From JBBRWV01 sp038248985 (lineage in GTDB: Bacteria > Planctomycetota > Phycisphaerae > WQYP01): a DNA stretch of 23,224 nt. The translations under genes and the position numbers were made by a program. Shown here piece by piece: positions 1-8,386 of the stretch. Under the pieces are notes generated by a model. The model saw only the letters and a list, made by a program, of their open reading frames with translations, had not been told where the DNA came from and ran no database searches. The DNA lies in the NCBI GenBank assembly GCA_038248985.1, contig JBBRWV010000053.1, positions 1 through 23,224 of the forward strand. Direction: 5' to 3'. Position 1 is the stretch's first letter, and every line of letters starts with the position of its first letter.

Positions 1-635
1 CCCTCTCCCCTCCCCGTCGCCCGCACCTGAACCAGGAACTCCCCCCCCTTCACCCCCACCGCCGCAATGCCCACATCCACCGCCGTAGGACCGATAATTT
101 TCAGGCCCACAGCACCAAAAGCAGGTTCCGTGCTCCGAATCAGCCCGTCGGAGATCACCCAGCGCGGTGCCCGATCGTCCGCCGATCGCCGCCATTTCAG
201 CGCGGCAACCACATTCGATCCCGCCCCAAATCCCGTCGTCGCCCACCGCGCCGGCCACGCCTTTTCATCCCCCACCCGCACATCCCGCAGCATCACCACC
301 GGCACATCCCCAAATCCCACTACACTCACACGTATTATAGGACCAAGCCGCGCCAGCGCCAGCCGCCGCACCCACCCCGGATCCTCCCAAGCCACCCGTC
401 GCGCCGACCCCGACATATCCAAAAGAATCACCACCTCCTCCGCCACCCCCGAATTCACCACCCGCGGCCGCGCAACGCCCAGAGCGATCAACAAGGTCGC
501 CATCATCGGCAGACCCACGCAGACCACGCGCCAGCGCCGCGCATGCCCCCGCGCAGCAATCGCGAACGCCACCCCTACTCCGATCAACAGCCCGGAAAGC
601 CCCAGCCACGCAGGATGTACAAACTCCATTCGCAT
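1..635 (-). CDS. Membrane-anchored VWA (BatA-like) protein, 3' end beyond the window
   Basis: The minus-strand frame is open from the ATG at 635 to the left edge (211 codons); an in-frame TAA at 645-647 lies just upstream, so 635 is the first ATG. The N-terminus carries the HPAWL signature seen in the BatA/aerotolerance N-terminal family. Two hydrophobic segments follow at about residues 8-28 and 37-55, and then a VWA-like fold starts. A MIDAS-type D-x-S-x-S is visible at residues 73-77 (DMSGS), and a WVISDG strand lies further on. Family members are inner-membrane proteins whose VWA domain faces the periplasm and binds metal and partners. It starts 61 nt after the stop of the macroglobulin gene, so the two are probably co-transcribed. 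The C-terminal half cannot be seen. A second start at residue 3 (629) is equally possible. Confidence 0.72.
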   Translation of the reverse strand, partial: MRMEFVHPAWLGLSGLLIGVGVAFAIAARGHARRWRVVCVGLPMMATLLIALGVARPRVVNSGVAEEVVILLDMSGSARRVAWEDPGWVRRLALARLGPIIRVSVVGFGDVPVVMLRDVRVGDEKAWPARWATTGFGAGSNVVAALKWRRSADDRAPRWVISDGLIRSTEPAFGAVGLKIIGPTAVDVGIAAVGVKGGEFLVQVRATGRGE

Positions 636-696
636 CCACGCATCTTAAAGCATTTCCCAATACATGCTCATCGCAAAGCCATTGAATGTATTCAAA

Positions 697-3600
697 TCAC
701 CGTCCTTTGCCTTGAAAGCCCTGTGGTCTTGGGAGTACGGGCGCAACTCCATCACGCGGGGTATTTTTTGCGGCGGGCTTGATGACGGATTCGGTATCCA
801 GAATATTCAACTTAATTTCTTCCGAATTGCCTTTCAGTTCCGGCGCGTACATGGCATATGCCTTCGCGGGCAAAGCGCTGAACTTGCCCGGGATTTCCGC
901 GCGGAGACGGTAGCTGACGGAGTGTTTTCCGCGGGCGAGTTGGCGGACGAAGAACGCTACTTTCTCATCGCGGAACTCCACGTAGGCGTTCATATCATTG
1001 CCGTTGTAGCCGGAGCGGACTTCGACGGGCTCAAATCCGGCGGCCTTCATGTCCTCGAGAATGATGTATTCGTAATCATTCTTGGAATCAATCTCGAGTT
1101 CCACTTCCACCAGATCGCCGGATTTGATCGTAGCCAGATCGGTCAGTTCCGTGCGGGTGTATTTCTCGACGCGCTTGTCCACTACCTGCCCATGTCCGCC
1201 TTCGGCCTTGACGGTTTTGTCGGCGCGGGCAAGAGAGTAAATCTTGCGGTTGATTTTCACTTCGAGGCCAGCGCGGGTGATGTGATCTTCGAGGGTGAAA
1301 TTGGTGAGGTAGGCGTTGAAGTAAACGGAGCCGGCCCCTTCGCGGAGAACCTCGAGTTTGTGGGTGCCGTCGGGCACTTCGGCACCGGTAAGAACGAGCT
1401 TGTTGTCGAACGTGAAGAGGTTGTCCTTATCGATTTTAACTTCCTTGATCTGCTTGCCGTTGAAGTGGATCTTGACGGTGAGATCAGGATTGTCTTCCCC
1501 ACTGGCGCGAATGTAGTCGGCCAGGGCTTCGATGCAATACGCAGTATCGCGCGTAGAGTTCCAGTAGGTGGCATGCTTGCGATTGTTGAGCATGTACTTC
1601 ACCAGGCGCGACGCGGTTTGGCCCTTGGGGTCGGTCTTGGCGAGGAGTTTGAGATAGTAGGCGTGGGCTTCCATGTCGGAGCCGTACCAGCACCACCAGT
1701 AATTGGATTCGGGCATTTTGAGATAGGTGGTTTGGTTTTCATCATCAGTGACGACGTACTGACGGATGTTGTCGAGAATGGTGTCGAGTTTGTCCTGGTC
1801 TTTTACCTTGTGGAAGGCGAGACCGAGGATGCTCTTGGTATAGACCGCCATGTTGAGGCGATCACGATAGAGGAACTCGCGCATTTCTTTGTTGTCATTC
1901 TCAGCATTGACCAAGATGTAGTAGGCGAGCGCATCCATGTCGTCGGCGGTACGTTCTTTGGGTTTGGCCTTGATCCATTGCAGGCGGGTGTTTTGCCACG
2001 CGGAAAGCCACTGGATGCCGCGGTTAAGGACGTTTTCATCAATCTTGGCGCCGTTGTCGCGGGCGATCATGAGGCCGTTGACGACGACGGCGGTGGTGTG
2101 GGGATAGGACTGTTCACCATAACCGGAGAACCAGCCCCAACCGCCATCGGTGAGTTGCATGTTGCTCAGGCGGGCAATGCCTTCGGTGACCATTTTGGCG
2201 ACCTCAGCATTGTCGAAGACCGGATTGCGATCCCACCGTTTTTGCTTCCATTGGGCAGCGCGTTCCTTGTCGTCGCCGATTTCCTGGGCGTTCAGATTGG
2301 TGCGCTTTTTCTGAATGGCGTCGAGATCAAGCTTCATATCGAGAAGGATTTTCTGGGTGATCACCGTGGGAACGAAGCGATTGAGCGTTTGCTCGGTGCA
2401 GCCGTAGGGGTAATCCACGAGATAAGGCAGCGCGTCAACCATGGCCGAGGCGAGCGAGGGGGAGTAACGGACCTCGAGACGAGAATCATCCATGCGGCGT
2501 TCTTTGGGGACAGTGAAGTTGAGCGAGGAAGAGGGGGCGTTGCCGCGGACGACGCCGGAGTAGGAGTCCATCTTGAGCATGCCATGAACGAAGACGGGAA
2601 AAGACATTTGGGTGCCGTCGGATTCTTCATTGGTGATGGCTTTGATGCGGATGACGGCCGTGCCTTCCTTGAGCACTTTGACGCGCCAATCGATACGGGC
2701 TTCGCCCTGGGGATTGACGGTGACGATCTGCTCACGACCGAGTTTGGGGGATTTAGTGATATCGGTCATAGGTTCGAGCGTGTCGCCTTCGAGTTCCAGT
2801 TGGACTTTGACTTCTTTGGCGGTGGCGAGGTAGTTGTGAACATTGGCGGAGAGGACGACCTCATCTTTTTGAACGAAGAAGCGCGGGGCCTGAAGGCGAA
2901 CGATGAGTTTCTTGGTGGTGATGACTTCGGCTTCGCCCTGGCCGACGCGTGTGCCGTTGCCGAGGGTCCAGACCTTGGCTTTCCAAGTCGTGAGGTTTTC
3001 GGGCATGGTAACTTCCACGGTGGCGGTGCCGTTCTTGGCGGTGATGAGGGAAGGTGCCCAGAGCGCGGTATCGGCGAAGTTGGAGCGGATAGAAGGTTCA
3101 ACGCCGGGGCCTGAGGGAGGATCCCCCGGAGCGCGAGCGGCCTCCGAATTTTTCATGGCGTTCAAAGGGGAGGTGACAGGCATTGCGGAGGCGGGAGCGG
3201 CGGCGGCTTCGGCATCGGACATCTCGCGTCCCCTACTGCCTGTGACTTTATTAGCCCCCCTGAGCGCGCCGGCTGTTACCTCTGATTGACCATCGTATCG
3301 TTGGTCTATGCCGGTTTTCCCGTGAGCAAATTCAGCAGATTGATAACCAAAGACGCCGAGGAAGGACATGGGAATTTCCGTGGATCGGAGGAGGTTGTAG
3401 GAGTTCTTGTCCAAGCTGGACTCGTTACGGACATAGTGGGTGCGCCGCCATTGCCAGAAATACTTGCGGATATCGGTGATGTTGGAACCGCCCGAGATAT
3501 ATTCGACGGCCTTGTCGTAGAGCGAAACGACGGCCGACCCGGTAAAGGGCTCGCCGTTCTTCTCCGTGACGTTGACGGTGAGTTTGGCCTTGGTACCCGG

Positions 3601-6600
3601 ACGGTACTCGGCGGCATCCGACGTGATGGTGACGTTGAGGATGCGATCTTCCGGAGGAACGATGACTTCGCGCACGTCGGTGTGGATTTTGGCATTGGCG
3701 ACGGTGAGCGCTTCGACGAAGAAGTTGGGCATGTCTTTTTTGCCCACTTCGATTTCTTCAACCGCGGATTTGCCCTTCATGCGGATGACCTTGGGCGGGA
3801 GATAGATGCCGTTGCTGGGGCGGATGAACAGCAGCACCGCGGCATCGGCGCGATTGACGTTGATCAGGAGTTTGATTTTTTCGCCAGCGGCATATTCTTT
3901 TTTGTCGGTGATGACTTCCACATCGTTGAAGCGGAAGTCCTTGCCGTCAAAGCCTTCGCCGCGGACGACGAAGACGTAACCCCCTTCAATCATGCGGTTT
4001 TTGGCATCGGTGACCTGATAGCTGAGGCGGTACTGGCCGGGGGCGGCGGCCTTGTATTGCAGCGCGGCGGTTCCGTCGTCTTTGGGGTCGAGCTTCCAGT
4101 TCTGGACTTCGGTTTCGACGGGCTTATTGGATTTGTCATAGGTGATGGCCAGCAGGCGAACCGAGCCGGCACCTTTCACGGGCTTGTTATCGAGTGTCTG
4201 GGCCGTGAAGTTGGCGCGGATGGTATCGCCCACGTTGTAATGGCCGCGATCAAGCCATGCGTAGACTTTGAAGGGTTTGCGGGCGACGAGAACCTCGCCG
4301 GTGCCGACGATGGTGCGGCGGGAAGCATCCGTAACTTCCGCGGTGATTTCATACTTGTGGTCTTGATCGGCATAAGCGGCTTTGGCGACGGCGGTATCGA
4401 TGTCGATCTTGAGTGTGCCATCCGGGCTGATGGGGACCTCGGTTTCGGAGACGACTTCCGGTTGTTCGGGCGACCAACCGCCCCACCAGATACGGTGAGG
4501 AGCGAAGCAGCCCCATTCGTAGAAGCCGGGATACCATTTGTAATCGCAGGCAAACCACCAGTAGCCGGGTTCATAGAACCAATCCCAGCGGGCGTAGGGA
4601 TACCAGCGGGCGTCGTGCGCGGTGCGCGTCACTTTGACCTTGGCCTTAGCGCTGGTGACGGGCGCGCCGAAATAGTATTTGGCCTGCACGGTGGCGGTGA
4701 CTTTGTCGCCGAGCATCACGGGATCCGTGGGGGCATCAATTTTTACTTCGAACTCAGGCTTCTTGTATTCTTCGACGCGGAAAGAGGTGGCTCCGTAACC
4801 GTTGAGTTGGGAGAACGTGTACGATCCGAGTGTGGCTTCTTTCTCGAGGGTGAATTCTCCGGAGAGGCCGCCAAAATCATCCAGCGCGCCCGCGACATCC
4901 TTGAGGGTATCGCCTTTGGGGGTGGTGATGCGGAGCGTGGTGTTGCTGCCGGCGAAAGGTGATTTGCCGTCCTGATCGTATTTGTTGTGCCCGAGCCACA
5001 CTTTCCATTTGACGACTTGGCCGGGGCGATAGACTGGGCGGTCGGTCATGATGAAGGCTTTGGTTTGATTGTATTGGGAATCGTATTGGTCGTAATAACG
5101 GGAATACCAAATGCTGGAAAAGCCGTGGAAGGCGAAGCGGCCCTCCTTGGTGGTGGCGGTGGTGATCCAGTTCATGTTTGCGGGGATGGAAAGCTTCTGT
5201 TGCACCGCGGCGTTGGGATCGGCATCAGCGGGTTGGTTGGCGTCCTTCATGAAATTCGCAAGGGAAATTCCGTCGGTACTGGTGGTGGCTGTCTTTTCGC
5301 TGATTTCGATCTGGTAGTTATTGTCCTTCACCCAGCGCTGCTGATAACCAAAGAAATCAAGCGTGGCGCCTTCGATGGGCTGGCCCGTGACGGCGTCGGC
5401 AACGAAGGTCATGGAGGAATCAGAAAGCGGTTTGCGCACGATAGCGGTGTCGGCCAACCAAACGATGACGCGGCTGATATTGCCATCGGCCAGTTTGGCG
5501 GTCAGGAGAAATGCGCCGGCCTTTTTGAGAGGGGTTTGCACCGTGATGAAGCGATCGAAATGCTGGGGACGCGGTTTCAGGTCGAGATCCCAGGCAGCGA
5601 CTTGGGCGCCGATATATTTGGCCTGATTCTTTTCGACAAGGCGGTAGCCGATGTTAGAGATATCGATTTTTTCCCAATCCAGTTGTCCGCGGTTCTTGAG
5701 TTTGGGATTGTTTTCCTTGCTGGCGTTGCGAATATGGTCTTTGACATCGCTGAGCAGAAGCGGAACGTTGAGTTCCTTGGCATCAAAGCTGACTTTGGTG
5801 GCATTGCGGAAGCGCAACTGAACGGTGGCACCCGCATCGCCGGTGGGTTGGGTCATCTGAGGTTCAAACATTGTCCAATTGCCAATGATTTGCTGCAGGG
5901 CTTTTTCGCGGTAGCGGTCGTGACCGGCGGTGAATTTGGTGATGGCGGACTTCCAGTATTCGGCGGCTTTGGGGTATTGCTGGCGATCCGTGAAAATCTG
6001 CGCGAGAAGATCGGCCGCATTGGCTTGGTACGAGCGGTTGCCGCGGTCATTGGCGACGATGGCTTGCAGTATTTTGATGAAGTTGAATTCGTCCGGAAGT
6101 TTGAAGCGTTTGATGCCGTTGGCGAGTTTGGCGATGGTTTCATCTTCGCCGAGAGTCCAGGCGGCGTACGGGCCGGACTCGTCTTTCTTGTTGTCCTCGC
6201 CGCTGTTGCGGAAGAGGTTGCCAGAGGAAGCCATGGTCTGCACGTCGAACTGATTGCGCAGGAACGTGGCGAATTCCCAGCGGATCTGGTTGGACAGGTT
6301 GGTGTCAAGCTCCGACGCTTGAAGCAGTGCCCAACGCCAGCGTTGACCGTCGGTGGTGGCGGCTTCCCAGGATTTGGGAAGGGTGTGGAAGACCGGATTG
6401 CCTTGGTCATCCACGGGAGCGCCGCGAACGTTGGGGTAGCCGTCGTAGCCGCGTCCGTAATAGCCATAGCGTGAAGATTCTTCATAATCAGGCAGTTGGG
6501 AAAGGTCAGAGGCAAACTGGAGCCGCCAAGCGTCAGTACCATTTTGCCCGGACATGAGGGTCGTGGAGAGCTGGTAGTAGAATCGGGCTTGGGCGGATTT

Positions 6601-7098
6601 GTCGGCGCGGGCGTCTTTCTGCACAAGGTCCATCGCCTGTTGATAGAGTTGGAGGGCGCGGATGCGGTCGCGATCAAATGAGGATACCCATTTGCCGTCG
6701 TTGCCCCGGCGATCGCCCCGGTAAAAAACGCCCGCAACGATGGACCCGTAATGATTTACCTGGTCACGATATTGATTGGCGGCATGGTGCAGGAATTTCC
6801 AGTCGGCGGCATGAGCGGCAATCGCTTTTTCAGCGAAGGCGTCGAATTCATCCACGCGACCGAGGTTGTTGAGGGCCTGAATGCACAGCGAGTAATCATT
6901 GTTGAGATTGTCTGTGCCTTCGGCGGTCAGGATGAGAGCGGACAGGCCATCGTAGGCGTCTTTATAGTTGCCTTTCTCCATGGCGCGTCGGAGATCGACG
7001 GCAGATTTTTCCGCACCCACCGCCGTGGCCAACGGCATGGCCAGGCCGAGCAGGGAAACACAAAGAACGACGACACTCAACCAGAAAAGGCGTGCCAT
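697..7098 (-). CDS. Secreted bacterial alpha-2-macroglobulin with intact thioester
   Basis: A 2133-residue protein, longer than E. coli YfhM (about 1650). Residues 1-29 form a signal peptide with a likely AVGA cleavage site; there is no lipobox, so it should be soluble in the periplasm or exported. Residues 30 to about 400 are helical and TPR-like. MG-type beta domains follow, then a flexible Gly/Ala/Pro-rich stretch at about 1270-1330 that fits the bait region. The block starting FADTALWAPSL is the typical A2M domain. The thioester motif GCTEQ places the reactive Cys at 1567 and Gln at 1570, followed by the alpha/alpha thioester domain and the C-terminal receptor-like domain. Known family members trap proteases by covalent capture after bait cleavage. 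Residues about 829-882 form a very Trp/Tyr-rich insertion. The start has GAGGG six bases upstream. No pbpC lies beside it; a VWA gene follows instead. Confidence 0.95.
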   Translation of the reverse strand: MARLFWLSVVVLCVSLLGLAMPLATAVGAEKSAVDLRRAMEKGNYKDAYDGLSALILTAEGTDNLNNDYSLCIQALNNLGRVDEFDAFAEKAIAAHAADWKFLHHAANQYRDQVNHYGSIVAGVFYRGDRRGNDGKWVSSFDRDRIRALQLYQQAMDLVQKDARADKSAQARFYYQLSTTLMSGQNGTDAWRLQFASDLSQLPDYEESSRYGYYGRGYDGYPNVRGAPVDDQGNPVFHTLPKSWEAATTDGQRWRWALLQASELDTNLSNQIRWEFATFLRNQFDVQTMASSGNLFRNSGEDNKKDESGPYAAWTLGEDETIAKLANGIKRFKLPDEFNFIKILQAIVANDRGNRSYQANAADLLAQIFTDRQQYPKAAEYWKSAITKFTAGHDRYREKALQQIIGNWTMFEPQMTQPTGDAGATVQLRFRNATKVSFDAKELNVPLLLSDVKDHIRNASKENNPKLKNRGQLDWEKIDISNIGYRLVEKNQAKYIGAQVAAWDLDLKPRPQHFDRFITVQTPLKKAGAFLLTAKLADGNISRVIVWLADTAIVRKPLSDSSMTFVADAVTGQPIEGATLDFFGYQQRWVKDNNYQIEISEKTATTSTDGISLANFMKDANQPADADPNAAVQQKLSIPANMNWITTATTKEGRFAFHGFSSIWYSRYYDQYDSQYNQTKAFIMTDRPVYRPGQVVKWKVWLGHNKYDQDGKSPFAGSNTTLRITTPKGDTLKDVAGALDDFGGLSGEFTLEKEATLGSYTFSQLNGYGATSFRVEEYKKPEFEVKIDAPTDPVMLGDKVTATVQAKYYFGAPVTSAKAKVKVTRTAHDARWYPYARWDWFYEPGYWWFACDYKWYPGFYEWGCFAPHRIWWGGWSPEQPEVVSETEVPISPDGTLKIDIDTAVAKAAYADQDHKYEITAEVTDASRRTIVGTGEVLVARKPFKVYAWLDRGHYNVGDTIRANFTAQTLDNKPVKGAGSVRLLAITYDKSNKPVETEVQNWKLDPKDDGTAALQYKAAAPGQYRLSYQVTDAKNRMIEGGYVFVVRGEGFDGKDFRFNDVEVITDKKEYAAGEKIKLLINVNRADAAVLLFIRPSNGIYLPPKVIRMKGKSAVEEIEVGKKDMPNFFVEALTVANAKIHTDVREVIVPPEDRILNVTITSDAAEYRPGTKAKLTVNVTEKNGEPFTGSAVVSLYDKAVEYISGGSNITDIRKYFWQWRRTHYVRNESSLDKNSYNLLRSTEIPMSFLGVFGYQSAEFAHGKTGIDQRYDGQSEVTAGALRGANKVTGSRGREMSDAEAAAAPASAMPVTSPLNAMKNSEAARAPGDPPSGPGVEPSIRSNFADTALWAPSLITAKNGTATVEVTMPENLTTWKAKVWTLGNGTRVGQGEAEVITTKKLIVRLQAPRFFVQKDEVVLSANVHNYLATAKEVKVQLELEGDTLEPMTDITKSPKLGREQIVTVNPQGEARIDWRVKVLKEGTAVIRIKAITNEESDGTQMSFPVFVHGMLKMDSYSGVVRGNAPSSSLNFTVPKERRMDDSRLEVRYSPSLASAMVDALPYLVDYPYGCTEQTLNRFVPTVITQKILLDMKLDLDAIQKKRTNLNAQEIGDDKERAAQWKQKRWDRNPVFDNAEVAKMVTEGIARLSNMQLTDGGWGWFSGYGEQSYPHTTAVVVNGLMIARDNGAKIDENVLNRGIQWLSAWQNTRLQWIKAKPKERTADDMDALAYYILVNAENDNKEMREFLYRDRLNMAVYTKSILGLAFHKVKDQDKLDTILDNIRQYVVTDDENQTTYLKMPESNYWWCWYGSDMEAHAYYLKLLAKTDPKGQTASRLVKYMLNNRKHATYWNSTRDTAYCIEALADYIRASGEDNPDLTVKIHFNGKQIKEVKIDKDNLFTFDNKLVLTGAEVPDGTHKLEVLREGAGSVYFNAYLTNFTLEDHITRAGLEVKINRKIYSLARADKTVKAEGGHGQVVDKRVEKYTRTELTDLATIKSGDLVEVELEIDSKNDYEYIILEDMKAAGFEPVEVRSGYNGNDMNAYVEFRDEKVAFFVRQLARGKHSVSYRLRAEIPGKFSALPAKAYAMYAPELKGNSEEIKLNILDTESVIKPAAKNTPRDGVAPVLPRPQGFQGKGR

Positions 7099-7125
7099 AA
7101 CTGACCCTCGAAAAAATGAGTGATG

Positions 7126-7143
7126 CCTCGGCCGCGACCGAGG
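7126..7143 (-). promoter_or_regulatory. Hairpin in the leader of the macroglobulin gene
   Basis: CCTCGG and CCGAGG form a perfect 6-bp stem with a 6-nt loop, about 28 nt upstream of the macroglobulin ATG and about 100 nt downstream of the anti-sigma gene stop. In the minus direction a T6 run follows after nine bases, so this could be a poor terminator for the anti-sigma gene or a structured 5' leader. The distance of the T-run from the stem argues against a standard terminator. Confidence 0.3.
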
Positions 7144-7241
7144 GATATTTTGGTATTCAGACGTGCAGCATCGCGGTCAGTTCCACATAAAGCAGAAGCG
7201 ACGCATATGCGTAGAAATGGATTATAGGGGGTAGCGGAGAA

Positions 7242-7727
7242 TTAGTCCGCAGCGACGTGGGTGGAGGCGGGGCTGAAGCTGTCATTGAACTTGGTGAGCG
7301 TGACTTTGTTGCCTTGCGGGTTAAAGACGACGGAGGACATGTAGGCCCGCATGAGCAGTATGCCGCGGCCGTGGGTCATTTCAAGATTTTCTTCCATCGT
7401 GGGATCGGGAAGCTCGGCCGGGTTGAAGCCTTCGCCCTGGTCTTCGATTTTGACATCGGCCCGTTGATCGGTGATGCGGTAGGAAACAATGACCTGCTTG
7501 GCCGGGTCCATCTTGTTGCCATGCTTGCAGGCGTTCACGAGGGCTTCTTCGAGGGCGAGTTTGATGGAAAAGATATCATCTTGGCAGAAATGGTGAGTTT
7601 GGCACTGGGCGAGAAGGTCTTCTTCAATTTGGCGGGCGGTATTCAGGCAACTGCAGAACTTGAGAGTCGTCCAGGGTTGCTCGACGGCGCCGGCGAGTTT
7701 GAGCTTGCTTCGATTGCGCTTCATCAT
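7242..7727 (-). CDS. RsbW-like anti-sigma factor / serine kinase (HATPase_c_2)
   Basis: The protein is about 161 residues, the usual size for RsbW/SpoIIAB-type GHKL kinases. The N-box reads ALEEALVNACKHGN, the G1 box EDQGEGFNP, and the G2 segment THGRGILLM; together they form the ATP pocket. Such proteins bind a sigma factor and are released when a STAS partner captures them, and they inactivate that partner by serine phosphorylation. A STAS gene lies directly upstream (stop at 7910-7912). The frame is open to an ATG at 7829, but the first 34 residues show no family similarity and that stretch contains a TACAAT -10-like hexamer. I therefore prefer the ATG-ATG pair at 7727/7724, preceded by GGGCGGTCAGG. 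No sigma factor is encoded nearby. The Ser/Pro-rich C-terminal tail is unremarkable. Confidence 0.85.
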   Translation of the reverse strand: MMKRNRSKLKLAGAVEQPWTTLKFCSCLNTARQIEEDLLAQCQTHHFCQDDIFSIKLALEEALVNACKHGNKMDPAKQVIVSYRITDQRADVKIEDQGEGFNPAELPDPTMEENLEMTHGRGILLMRAYMSSVVFNPQGNKVTLTKFNDSFSPASTHVAAD

Positions 7728-7880
7728 CCTGACCGCCCTAGTCTGCAGGTTCGGAATCCTAAGTTTCAGCGTATTCAGGAACTCCGTTCCCTGAAGTATT
7801 GTATCGGAGCGGCACCAAGAAGAATTCAAGGAAACCGGTATTTTTTACCAAAAACAGGGAATTAGGGGACTCAGGCGTAG

Positions 7881-7909
7881 GAAAAAAACCTAAACCATCG
7901 AGCGGTTTT
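7881..7909 (-). terminator. Possible weak terminator or attenuator between the STAS and anti-sigma genes
   Basis: Immediately after the STAS stop codon, AAAAACC can pair with GGTTTTT, or the inner AAACC with GGTTT across a 7-nt loop, and a T7 run follows. The stem is short and AT-rich, so termination would be partial at best. It could lower expression of the anti-sigma factor relative to its antagonist. Confidence 0.3.
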
Positions 7910-8275
7910 TCACACAGCTTGCAAACTCTCTTGCGCGTCTTTGATGGTGGGATAGATGCGAAAGAGCTTGTTGAGCTTCGTAATGAGGAAAACTTCATAG
8001 ATTTGGGGATTGATATCGCTCAAACGAAGCTGGCCGGATTTCTGCTTCACCTTGTTGTTGATCGTGATGAGCGTGCCCAAGGCGGCTGATGAAAGATGAT
8101 CTACCGCGGCAAAAGAAATAATAATGCGCGGCCTTTCTTCTTTTTCCACAATGGCGCTCAGTTGTTCACCGATTTCGGCAATATTGCCTTCATCGAGAAT
8201 TTTGCGGCTGGTAAACTCGACCTGAACAGTATCCCCGTTGCGGGTCACTTTCAGGCGTGCCGGTTCCTGAGTCAT
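7910..8275 (-). CDS. RsbV/SpoIIAA-like anti-anti-sigma factor (STAS domain)
   Basis: The protein is about 121 residues and a single STAS domain. It has a beta-rich N-terminus, then IIISFAAVDHLSSAALG, which matches the phosphoacceptor loop of anti-sigma antagonists, then the helix and a C-terminal Leu-Phe-x-Ile strand typical of the family. The Ser-Ser pair is the candidate target of the partner kinase, but an Ala falls close to the usual acceptor, so which residue is phosphorylated is open. The start at 8275 is preferred because GGAGA (8282-8286) lies six bases upstream; the ATG at 8281 would sit on top of that site. It is the first gene of a two-gene unit with the RsbW-like kinase and has its own promoter at 8359-8386. 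Confidence 0.88.
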   Translation of the reverse strand: MTQEPARLKVTRNGDTVQVEFTSRKILDEGNIAEIGEQLSAIVEKEERPRIIISFAAVDHLSSAALGTLITINNKVKQKSGQLRLSDINPQIYEVFLITKLNKLFRIYPTIKDAQESLQAV

Positions 8276-8358
8276 TGCCATTCTCCGCCGTGAGAGGGAT
8301 GTGCGTTGCTCCCTGCCAGAGCGAACCGAAACACCGATACACATCGATCCCGGTGCTT

Positions 8359-8386
8359 ATCTTAATTTGCGGCAACCCACTGTCAA
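8359..8386 (-). promoter_or_regulatory. Sigma-70-type promoter for the STAS/anti-sigma unit
   Basis: On the minus strand a perfect TTGACA (8381-8386) is followed after 16 bases by TAAGAT (8359-8364), which matches four of the six consensus -10 positions. It lies about 75-80 nt before the STAS start. The -35 box covers the TGA stop (8383-8385) of the upstream glycosyltransferase, so the switch genes begin transcription right where the previous gene ends. Confidence 0.6.

Noticed and set aside
67..660. Open frames at 67-648 (plus) and 265-660 (minus) near the left edge
   Set aside because: Both overlap the minus-strand frame from 635 to the edge that encodes a recognisable membrane/VWA protein; their translations are low-complexity Ser/Thr/Arg or Gly/Ala.
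664..6474. Three long open frames on the plus strand (664-3114, 3286-4962, 4987-6474) antisense to the macroglobulin gene
   Set aside because: All three are in the frame exactly codon-aligned with the sense gene, so they are open because the sense gene rarely uses TTA, CTA and TCA. Their translations are repetitive in Gly, Asp, Val and Phe with no domain pattern.
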